A stretch of DNA of 22,007 nucleotides, taken from NCBI GenBank assembly GCA_021784535.1, contig JAJYHW010000086.1, positions 1 through 22,007 on the forward strand, given 5' to 3'. The position numbers and the translations under genes are program-made. Shown here piece by piece: positions 7,951-14,037 of this stretch. The notes beneath the pieces are model-generated. The model did no database searches, was not told the DNA's origin, and saw only the letters and a program-made list of their open reading frames with translations. The stretch's first letter is position 1, and each line of letters opens with the position of its first letter. Source of the DNA: a bacterium. Its GTDB lineage: Bacteria; Patescibacteriota; Microgenomatia; Levybacterales; UBA12049.

Positions 7951-8091
7951 TTACAAAGAAACGGCTAGTCTTTTCCGTCCCTGATCGCGGCGACGTTTAA
8001 TCATTTTCTTTCCGTCGTTTGTTTTCATACGAACCAGAAAACCGTGCTTGCGAATGCCTTTTATCTTTTTTGCCTTTGTTAGCCGCTCCAT
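7951..8091 (-). CDS. rpmH: 50S ribosomal protein L34
   Basis: A small, very basic ribosomal large-subunit protein (46 residues). The diagnostic core is RKHGFLVRMKTNDGKKMIKRRRDQGRKRLAVS, matching the L34 pattern HGFxxRMxTxxGxxxxxRRRxxGRxxL. The N-terminus (MERLTKAKKIKGI) differs from the usual MKRTYQP. The frame is open further upstream to 8166. The ATG at 8091 gives the normal L34 length, and a strong -10 lies 7 nt before it. First gene of the minus-strand operon and divergent from dnaA. Confidence 0.96.
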   Translation of the reverse strand: MERLTKAKKIKGIRKHGFLVRMKTNDGKKMIKRRRDQGRKRLAVSL

Positions 8092-8098
8092 AGCGATA

Positions 8099-8107
8099 AG
8101 TATAACA
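8099..8107 (-). promoter_or_regulatory. rpmH operon promoter (extended -10)
   Basis: Extended -10 TGTTATACT (8107-8099) ends 7 nt before the rpmH ATG. No clear -35 is visible, which an extended -10 can tolerate. Confidence 0.5.
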
Positions 8108-8145
8108 TATTTTACCCAAAAACTCCATGAGACAACTCTTGGCCC

Positions 8146-8174
8146 TTGACAAAAAGTTATCCACATTATTTAAT
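8146..8174 (+). promoter_or_regulatory. dnaA promoter with embedded DnaA box
   Basis: TTGACA (8146-8151), 17-bp spacer, TTTAAT (8169-8174). The spacer contains a perfect DnaA box (8157-8165). This predicts repression of dnaA by its own product. The ATG is 21 nt after the -10. Confidence 0.65.
8157..8165 (+). promoter_or_regulatory. DnaA box, perfect (TTATCCACA)
   Basis: An exact match to the consensus box, between the -35 and -10 of the dnaA promoter in the rpmH-dnaA gap. Confidence 0.85.
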
Positions 8175-8195
8175 GGCATACAGACAACTATCTCT

Positions 8196-9542
8196 ATGAA
8201 TGATCAGCTTGACAAATTATGGAAAAAAATAATGCAGGATATGCAGCAAAAGGTTTCTCATGCAAATTTCCACACACTTTTTAAAAACACCTATCTTATT
8301 TCTCTTGAAGAAAACATCGCAACGGTAGCTGTTCCATCAACTATAATCATTGATCTTTTGCAAAAACGTTTTGCAAAAGATATACAAGAACTTCTTACCA
8401 CGTATCACGGAAGCGATGTTTCGTTGCTTTTTGTTCCCAAAGTTGTTCATCAGCAGAAAGAGGGAGGGGAGACTCCGTTGTTCGCGACAGAGGTGGTTCG
8501 TCAAAAACCTCTAACCGTCGGACATCTTCCCAGGGTTCGTCCGGATTTTACTTTCCAAAACTTCGCAGTTTCGGCAAGCAACCAGCTGGCATTTGCCTCA
8601 GCGCAAACAGTTGCCGCAACTATTGGTACGGCATATAATCCGCTTTTTCTTTATGGACCGGTTGGCGTAGGAAAGACACATCTTATGCACGCAATCGCCA
8701 ACGATGTCTATCAGCAAAATCCTATGAATAATGTTGTTTATATCACCAGTGAGGAATTTACCAACGAAGTCGTTGATGCGATCAGAAGCCACGAAACAGC
8801 ACGAATGAAAAAACGATTCAGGACTGCAAGACTACTTATTATTGATGATATTCAATTTATTGAAGGGAAGGATGCTACGCAAGAAGAGCTCTTTCACACG
8901 TTTAATATCCTCATTGATAGCGGTTCTCAGATATGCCTTACGTCAGACCGCCCTCCTCATGAAATTAAAAAACTTGAGGCAAGGCTGTCTTCGCGTTTTG
9001 CTGGAGGACTAACTGTTGATATCGCGGCCCCCGACTTTGAACTGAAAGCTGCAATTGTGGGTATTAAGGCAAAAAAGTATGGATATGATATTCCGCCGGA
9101 CGTAACAAGTATTCTTGCTGAAAGGGCGGAGGACACAAGAAGTCTTGAGGGACTACTGCTTCGCGTTATTACACAAGCAACCAACCTAAACAAACCAATC
9201 ACTGTTGAGCTTGCAGAGGATGCGCTCGGGAACATGCTGGAAGAGAAAAGACAGCATTTGCATGCAGACGACATTATTAATTATGTATGCTCTTATTATC
9301 AAATTAAGCCAACACAATTAAGAGGGCCACGAAGAACAGCGTCTCTGGTGAAAGCCAGACAGGTAGCTATGTATTTAATTCATGAAGAATTACGACTTAC
9401 TCTCGTCGAGATTGGTAACCTGCTTGGCGGAAGAGATCATACAACTATCATTCATGGTGTGGAAAAAATCAAAAGCCTTGTGGATAACAAGGAGAAGATT
9501 ACTGAGGATATCATGGGAATAACAAAATCAATCCGTGGATAA
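8196..9542 (+). CDS. dnaA: Chromosomal replication initiator protein DnaA
   Basis: Binds DnaA boxes, oligomerises with ATP and opens oriC. The 448 residues show domain I (1-80, LDKLWKKIMQDMQQKVSHANF...LFKNTYL), a short linker, and the AAA+ domain from about 113. Walker A is GPVGVGKT (154-161) and Walker B is LLIIDD (213-218); the sensor regions are ICLTSDRPPHEI and LEARLSSRFAGGL. Domain IV carries the DNA-binding signature GGRDHTTIIHGVEKI starting at 411. The frame is open to 8127, but those 23 residues would be translated from the promoter and DnaA box. The ATG at 8196 gives a normal domain I start. No Shine-Dalgarno is present. Confidence 0.97.
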   Translation: MNDQLDKLWKKIMQDMQQKVSHANFHTLFKNTYLISLEENIATVAVPSTIIIDLLQKRFAKDIQELLTTYHGSDVSLLFVPKVVHQQKEGGETPLFATEVVRQKPLTVGHLPRVRPDFTFQNFAVSASNQLAFASAQTVAATIGTAYNPLFLYGPVGVGKTHLMHAIANDVYQQNPMNNVVYITSEEFTNEVVDAIRSHETARMKKRFRTARLLIIDDIQFIEGKDATQEELFHTFNILIDSGSQICLTSDRPPHEIKKLEARLSSRFAGGLTVDIAAPDFELKAAIVGIKAKKYGYDIPPDVTSILAERAEDTRSLEGLLLRVITQATNLNKPITVELAEDALGNMLEEKRQHLHADDIINYVCSYYQIKPTQLRGPRRTASLVKARQVAMYLIHEELRLTLVEIGNLLGGRDHTTIIHGVEKIKSLVDNKEKITEDIMGITKSIRG

Positions 9543-9723
9543 AAAGAGGATTACAATAGAATACTGCCTTCTGCACAATTCATCCACAAAAGCATACACA
9601 AGATATCCACTTTCTTTTCTGAACAAACTTCTTCTTAAAAATTAGTATTATTACCCTATCATTTTTTTTCTTCGATATAAAAAACTCTTCTTATAAGCTC
9701 AACGAGTCTTGCTTTTTTCCACA
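9458..9723. other. Probable chromosomal replication origin (oriC)
   Basis: DnaA-box-like 9-mers cluster across the dnaA 3' end and the dnaA-dnaN gap. On the minus strand they are TTTTCCACA (9466-9458), the perfect TTATCCACA (9487-9479) and TTATCCACG (9542-9534). On the plus strand they are TCATCCACA (9580-9588), GCATACACA (9592-9600), ATATCCACT (9603-9611) and TTTTCCACA (9715-9723). The three at 9580, 9592 and 9603 are in tandem at 11-12 bp spacing. A strongly AT-rich stretch (about 9612-9710) follows and could be the unwinding element. The rpmH/dnaA/dnaN setting is the classic bacterial origin neighbourhood. Confidence 0.75.
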
Positions 9724-9737
9724 TTTCCATATACACT
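9709..9737 (+). promoter_or_regulatory. dnaN promoter with embedded DnaA-like box
   Basis: TTGCTT (9709-9714), 17-bp spacer, TACACT (9732-9737), then 21 nt to the dnaN ATG, the same distance as in dnaA. The spacer begins with the DnaA-like box TTTTCCACA (9715-9723). Confidence 0.5.
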
Positions 9738-9758
9738 ACTACAACAACAAAAAGATAT

Positions 9759-10868
9759 ATGAAATTAACTTTGTTAACCCGGAATCTCCAACAAAAACTT
9801 TCTTTTCTCAATAGAGCTATTTCAACAAAAAACCAATTACCGGTGTTGTTAAATATTCTCATTGAGACCCGTGAGCATGCAATTAAACTTAGTTCAACAG
9901 ATCTGGAAATAGGTATTGAAGTACTTTGTCCTGCGCAGATTGAAGAGCAGGGGAGCACAACAGTACCTGCAAGAATTTTTACTGAATTAGTAACCTCTCT
10001 TACAGACGAAACGCTAATATTACAAACAAAAGAAAACAAGCTTGAGGCTTCAACGAAACGGACAAAAAGCGTTTTTCAAACAGTAAGCAGCGAGGAATTC
10101 CCCCGTCTTTATGAGACGAAAGGAGAAAAGCTTACGTCGCTTTCCGGAAAAGAAGTTAAAAAAGAGTTTGCTTCAGTAGTTTTTGCTGCAAGCACTGACA
10201 CCGCGAGACCCGCTCTTTCAGGCGTCCTGGTAAGAAAAGAATCGCAGGGCTTTCTTCTTGTTGCGACTGACGGATACAGACTATCATTGCGTCATTATAA
10301 AGCAAACAGAAATTTGACAGGAGAGAGCGCTTCTTTTATTATCCCCGCGCGCGTTTTTCGCGAATTGATGGCAATGAAGGAAGACGATTCAGACATCGAT
10401 GTATATGTTTCCCGTGAACATAATCAGGTGATTTTTGAACAGGGTGACACAAGGCTTATCGGGCGGTTGATTGAGGCAGAATTTCCAAACTTTGAAAAGA
10501 TTATTCCTTCTGATTTTTCAATGAGCGTTTCTTTTGAGAGAGAGGAGTTATTAAACGCGGTAAAGACCTGCTCTGTTTTTGCAAGAGATTCAGCAAAAAT
10601 TATTAAGCTTTCTTTGACAAAAGAGTATATCGTTGTTTCATCAGGAGCCTCTGCTGTCGGCGAGAACACCGTTGATGTGGAGGCATCGCTTTCAGGAGAA
10701 GAAAACGAAATTGCTTTTAACGCAAGGTATTTGCTTGATGTGTTGGGAAATATTGAAGAGAAAGAAATGGTATTTGATATGATCGGCCCTCTTAATCCCG
10801 GGATTTTTAAGATAAAAGGAGATGAATCCTTCCTTCATCTCATCATGCCAATCAGGGTTCAGGGCTAG
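9759..10868 (+). CDS. dnaN: DNA polymerase III sliding clamp (beta subunit)
   Basis: Ring-shaped processivity factor that tethers the replicative polymerase and recruits repair proteins. At 369 residues it has the family length, with three clamp repeats. Typical features are the N-terminal LTLLTRNLQQKLSFLNRAIS...LPVLLNILIE, FPRLYE before the second repeat, STDTARPALSGVLV, the central ATDGYRLSLR, RLIEAEFPNFEKIIP, and the end LHLIMPIRVQG. It follows dnaA after a 216-nt gap containing oriC-like sequence. recF and gyrB do not follow. Instead a convergent gene overlaps its 3' end by 17 nt. Confidence 0.97.
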   Translation: MKLTLLTRNLQQKLSFLNRAISTKNQLPVLLNILIETREHAIKLSSTDLEIGIEVLCPAQIEEQGSTTVPARIFTELVTSLTDETLILQTKENKLEASTKRTKSVFQTVSSEEFPRLYETKGEKLTSLSGKEVKKEFASVVFAASTDTARPALSGVLVRKESQGFLLVATDGYRLSLRHYKANRNLTGESASFIIPARVFRELMAMKEDDSDIDVYVSREHNQVIFEQGDTRLIGRLIEAEFPNFEKIIPSDFSMSVSFEREELLNAVKTCSVFARDSAKIIKLSLTKEYIVVSSGASAVGENTVDVEASLSGEENEIAFNARYLLDVLGNIEEKEMVFDMIGPLNPGIFKIKGDESFLHLIMPIRVQG

Positions 10869-11418
10869 GGGAAATTGGTGGGAAAAAAACATTAATTAAC
10901 GATTGCGGTGCTCCGATAGACTCCAGTATTTGCTTTGGGAAAAAAGTACCAGGACCTTCAATTACTTTCCACTTGCCATTTTCTTTTTTAATTATTACAG
11001 CGCCGATATTTGCGCTTGGATTGACCAGTGTCATAGTGCCCCAATTCTTGCCGTATTGATTGATAGAAGCAATAGTATAGGGAACAGAAATCAATGAGGC
11101 GATTTGTGGCTGCGTTTGGTCTTTAATAATTATTGATTGCGCTTGGTCTGGTGTTATTACTGCCTCTGCTGATTGCGAAGGAGAAGCAGTGATAGAAACC
11201 TGAGCTTGAGAAATAGATTGTGACTGATTAGAAATAGTCGTTGGTTGTGTAATGGTGTTACCGTTGAAACCGCGCATTGTATATATAATCATAGAGGTTG
11301 CGATAAAGAGCAATATAATAATAGATCCAATAAAAAAGAAACTATACTTATTGTTTTTTACATACACCCAGTATCCTTTTGGTGATGACTCTTCTTGTTG
11401 TTCCATAGATTCTTCCAT
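10852..11418 (-). CDS. Membrane-anchored extracytoplasmic protein of the T4SS locus, unknown function
   Basis: A protein of 188 residues: a short cytosolic head, one membrane segment (about 26-47, YSFFFIGSIIILLFIATSMI), a Ser/Gln/Thr/Pro-rich spacer, and a small globular C-terminal domain. The domain contains NWGTMTLVNPSANIGAVIIKKENGKWKVIEGPGTFF. The pattern of a 'W-x-x-V' strand followed by 'KKxNGKWKVIxGPGT' recalls small secreted domains I cannot name with confidence. It ends Pro-rich (SPSPEP). It is last in the minus-strand pilus locus and runs 17 nt into the convergent dnaN. An extended -10 (TGTTAAGAT, 11435-11427) 9 nt before the ATG suggests its own promoter. A second Met at residue 5 is an alternative start. 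Confidence 0.75.
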   Translation of the reverse strand: MEESMEQQEESSPKGYWVYVKNNKYSFFFIGSIIILLFIATSMIIYTMRGFNGNTITQPTTISNQSQSISQAQVSITASPSQSAEAVITPDQAQSIIIKDQTQPQIASLISVPYTIASINQYGKNWGTMTLVNPSANIGAVIIKKENGKWKVIEGPGTFFPKQILESIGAPQSLINVFFPPISPSPEP

Positions 11419-11438
11419 GCAATTTCTATCTTAACACA

Positions 11439-12125
11439 TTATGGATTTTTCATCCTAATATAACCCATTATTGTTGCCCCTGACGCCTTAAGACTTTCTT
11501 CATCTCCAGGATATCCCGTACTATAAAATTGCATAAAACAATCATTTGCATGACAAGTACTACTAGGGCTGGTATCTTTGCCGACATATAGTACAACATG
11601 ATATGGTTGTGGATAGTAAGGGATGTGGTCATTAATATAAACAGCATCGCCAGGCTGTAATAAAGATTCATTAGTGGTAACAACTTTCTCATAATGAGGA
11701 TTTGAAGTGTCAGCCCAGTCAGCGTTTGTTTGCCCAAGCATACTGATTTTTCCACCACTACCCCAATACCACGCCCACCCAACAAAACCAGAACAATCAA
11801 AATGCATTGGATCATTAGTATTCGGATTTTCGGTAGCCCAGTCTCTATTTGGTTGTCCACTAACATATGTAATGTTTTTATTATTAATTCTTGATCTTGC
11901 AAGTGCAATAACTTTTTGCACCACTCCTGATTCTCCTCCACACGCTGCTGGCTGCTGTTGATTTGCCGGAGGATTACCTACATCAATTTCCCCACATCCC
12001 GATAATTGCGCGTAAGCAATGTTGGTAAGTGTAAAAAAGAGCGAGCCCCCTACAAGAATCATTATAAAAAAGAAAGAAACGAGAAGCCTTGTGGACGAAA
12101 GGAATTTGGACAGCGGTTTATTCAT
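11439..12125 (-). CDS. Secreted NlpC/P60-family cysteine peptidase (peptidoglycan hydrolase)
   Basis: Predicted to cut peptide stems of peptidoglycan outside the membrane. The 228 residues begin with a signal peptide (about 1-39, hydrophobic core LLVSFFFIMILVGGSLFF, end AYAQ). The NlpC/P60 domain has the catalytic cysteine C111 in HFDCSGFVGWAW and the histidine H176 in YHVVLYVG. LLQPGDAVYIND lies between them, as usual in the family. The frame is open to 12191. I chose the ATG at 12125 because a TTGTCA-17-TATGAT promoter lies just before it, inside the longer frame, and the signal peptide then starts correctly. In the T4SS locus it probably helps open or remodel the wall for the pilus. Confidence 0.9.
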   Translation of the reverse strand: MNKPLSKFLSSTRLLVSFFFIMILVGGSLFFTLTNIAYAQLSGCGEIDVGNPPANQQQPAACGGESGVVQKVIALARSRINNKNITYVSGQPNRDWATENPNTNDPMHFDCSGFVGWAWYWGSGGKISMLGQTNADWADTSNPHYEKVVTTNESLLQPGDAVYINDHIPYYPQPYHVVLYVGKDTSPSSTCHANDCFMQFYSTGYPGDEESLKASGATIMGYIRMKNP

Positions 12126-12134
12126 CGTACTTTT

Positions 12135-12163
12135 ATCATAAATCGTTTCTCTCTCTCTGACAA
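12135..12163 (-). promoter_or_regulatory. Promoter of the NlpC/P60 gene
   Basis: TTGTCA (12163-12158), 17-bp spacer, TATGAT (12140-12135), then 9 nt to the ATG at 12125. It decides the start codon of the gene. Confidence 0.6.
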
Positions 12164-12191
12164 GAATGAAAAGAAATCGTATAGATAACAT

Positions 12192-12749
12192 TTAGCATCC
12201 ATCCGGCAGGGGACTAAAGATAATGTTTTGCTGTCTTAATTGATTTGCAATATTATAATTCATATAAAATTCTACGGGCAATATACATATGCCCCTTTGA
12301 CTGACTCCTTGCTCTTTGAGCCATGTCTCTGCTTCATTTTTTGCCATCTGTATATTTGGAGTTAATATCTCTATGAGGAACATGTCCGCAGAATGAATAT
12401 ATTCTATTTTAAAATCTGCAGTTTGATAGACGACACCAGATTTTTCTCCAGAAGGAAGCAAAGAAAGAATAGTTGTTTTTGCAGCAATATCCTGACTTGA
12501 TAAAGTGCGCCTATTATTAAAATAATCTAATAGTTTTTGCGATGCAGTGACATCGTAGGCAAGCGGTGGTCCTACGCTGCGTGACGGCGTGGTAGGAGTA
12601 GCGGTTGCAGTAGGCAGCGACCGTTGTGTTAATTGTTGAACAGGAACATTTTGTTTCGTTGTGAATGAGAGGAATAAGATAGTAAACATAATAATGACGA
12701 GAACTAATCCTAAAATAACAATAACAATGTCTTCTTTTCGACGCTTCAT
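12192..12749 (-). CDS. Small membrane-anchored protein of the T4SS locus, unknown function
   Basis: A protein of 185 residues: a basic head (MKRRKED), one membrane anchor (about 8-29, IVIVILGLVLVIIMFTILFL), a Thr/Pro/Ser spacer, and an extracytoplasmic domain from about 65. The domain contains LLDYFNNRRTLSSQD, FKIEYIHSADMFLIEI and AKNEAETWLKEQGVSQRGICILPVEFYMN. I do not recognise a named family. The AEtWL...C-LPV-FY block looks like a well-conserved core. It lies between the lysozyme-like gene and the NlpC/P60 gene, 34 nt after the former, so it is probably part of the secretion or pilus apparatus. The last residue is cysteine. There is no Shine-Dalgarno. Confidence 0.75.
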   Translation of the reverse strand: MKRRKEDIVIVILGLVLVIIMFTILFLSFTTKQNVPVQQLTQRSLPTATATPTTPSRSVGPPLAYDVTASQKLLDYFNNRRTLSSQDIAAKTTILSLLPSGEKSGVVYQTADFKIEYIHSADMFLIEILTPNIQMAKNEAETWLKEQGVSQRGICILPVEFYMNYNIANQLRQQNIIFSPLPDGC

Positions 12750-12783
12750 ATTTTATTTGGTTTATTTATTAAACATTTTTGTA

Positions 12784-13992
12784 TTAGCAACTTCCACGAC
12801 CATGTGCAATCCAATCTAAATAACTCCAATAACCCCCTTGATTACTGTTTAGACTTGGTGTCGATTTTGCTTTATTCGTAGCACTTAAAATTTGCATGGG
12901 CCAATTAACATCTCCGCGATCATTAATTGTACCAGAGACGGGTCCTCCCGGTGGACGACTGTCTCCCATCTGAAAAAGTCCCCATGCGCCTTGACTATTT
13001 GGAGTGCCCGTTGAAGGAGGTGCCCAGGTATTCGGGTTCCATCCACTTTCGCAAGGTACAATTATGGTAAAAAATATACTAGCATCTTTAGGGTCTTGTT
13101 GTTGTAATAATTTATAAACCTGACTTTTGCTAAAATTACACTGAGGGTCACCGAAATTTTTATGAAGAAGATAATTGCTTGCCATATTCGAAGTATATTT
13201 GCCCCCGCAATTGTCTGTGTTTGGTGCGACATAGGCAGTGTTTGTAGTTCCTCCTGAAGACTGTAATCCTGTTGGATTTATAGAATAAGCGTTCCAGACT
13301 TTTACATTTGTTTTTGTCGTCGTAACGCGAACGGTTACAGTAACGCTGAAATTAACAGGATTTAGCTGGAGTTTGCTTTTTTTTGCGTCCCAGGTGACAG
13401 TGTTGGCAGTCTGATCATATGTGCCGCCTTGTCCCGCTGATACATAGGTGGTCCCGGGAAGAATAGTGCTCGTAATGACAATATCGGTAGCACTGCCGCT
13501 ATAAGAGACTGTTATCGTGCAAACTGACGTGCCGCGATAACCATTGGGTACCGTAGAAGGATTACAGACGTCACTTGTAATCGGGACATTTTGTCCTTGC
13601 CCCTGCGGTTGCAATTGCTGGTTGGTTTGTCCTGTAAGTAGAAAGATGATAAAAAGAATAATCAATATAACAACAGCAATGGGGATGCTTATTTCAGGAT
13701 TAGTTACGATGAGCATAAAAACTTTCTTTTTTGCTTCATCAGCAAGCTTATCTTTTCCTTTTTTTAAAAGAGCAGATGGCTTGAGCTGTTCTTTTGCCTG
13801 CTGGAGTTGTCTTTTTGGATTAAATTGATCTTTTGGATTTTTTATCATCTGCCCCGCCGGACCCATGCCGCCTGTTGATTTTTTTAATAGGTTAATCCCG
13901 CCTCCCTGAGGCTTGCCTGGAGAATTTCCTGGAGTACCGGTTTTTTTCGGAGCGACAAATAAAGCAAATAAAAGAACAGGCAGCGAGCTCAT
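12784..13992 (-). CDS. Lysozyme-like (SLT/VirB1-type) transglycosylase with DUF11-like domain
   Basis: A likely peptidoglycan-cleaving component of the secretion system. The 402 residues begin with a Pro/Gly/Lys-rich cytosolic stretch and have one membrane segment (about 101-120, ISIPIAVVILIILFIIFLLT). A beta-rich DUF11/CARDB-like domain follows (about 140-230: VCTITVSYSG...ITSTILPGTTYVSAG). The C-terminal lysozyme-like domain has the putative catalytic Glu315 in CESGWNPNTW, followed by GAWGLFQMG and DRGDVNWPMQI. The ESG...GLFQ pattern is typical of SLT/goose-type lysozyme folds. It lies directly downstream of virB4, the usual place of VirB1-like enzymes. A TTGTCA-18-TACTAT promoter 8 nt before the ATG suggests additional independent transcription. 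Confidence 0.85.
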   Translation of the reverse strand: MSSLPVLLFALFVAPKKTGTPGNSPGKPQGGGINLLKKSTGGMGPAGQMIKNPKDQFNPKRQLQQAKEQLKPSALLKKGKDKLADEAKKKVFMLIVTNPEISIPIAVVILIILFIIFLLTGQTNQQLQPQGQGQNVPITSDVCNPSTVPNGYRGTSVCTITVSYSGSATDIVITSTILPGTTYVSAGQGGTYDQTANTVTWDAKKSKLQLNPVNFSVTVTVRVTTTKTNVKVWNAYSINPTGLQSSGGTTNTAYVAPNTDNCGGKYTSNMASNYLLHKNFGDPQCNFSKSQVYKLLQQQDPKDASIFFTIIVPCESGWNPNTWAPPSTGTPNSQGAWGLFQMGDSRPPGGPVSGTINDRGDVNWPMQILSATNKAKSTPSLNSNQGGYWSYLDWIAHGRGSC

Positions 13993-14000
13993 ATACTACT

Positions 14001-14030
14001 ATAGTAGCAAAAGAGAAAGCATAGTGACAA
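14001..14030 (-). promoter_or_regulatory. Promoter of the lysozyme-like gene, with 12-bp palindrome
   Basis: TTGTCA (14030-14025), 18-bp spacer, TACTAT (14006-14001), then 8 nt to the ATG at 13992. The -10 is inside the perfect palindrome CTACTATAGTAG (13996-14007), a possible operator. Confidence 0.45.
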
Positions 14031-14037
14031 TGACGGG

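Noticed and set aside
8127..8195. Upstream in-frame extension of dnaA
   Set aside because: It would translate the -35, DnaA box and -10 of the dnaA promoter and add 23 residues not seen in DnaA domain I.
11468..11941. Second long minus-strand ORF (157 codons) within the NlpC/P60 gene
   Set aside because: Out-of-frame shadow; the overlapping frame has the catalytic Cys and His motifs and signal peptide.
12126..12191. Upstream in-frame extension of the NlpC/P60 gene
   Set aside because: It contains the promoter and would bury the signal peptide behind 22 residues.
13996..14007. Palindrome CTACTATAGTAG as a terminator for virB4
   Set aside because: Too short, AT-rich, no loop, no following T-tract; it overlaps the -10 of the next gene, so an operator is the better reading.
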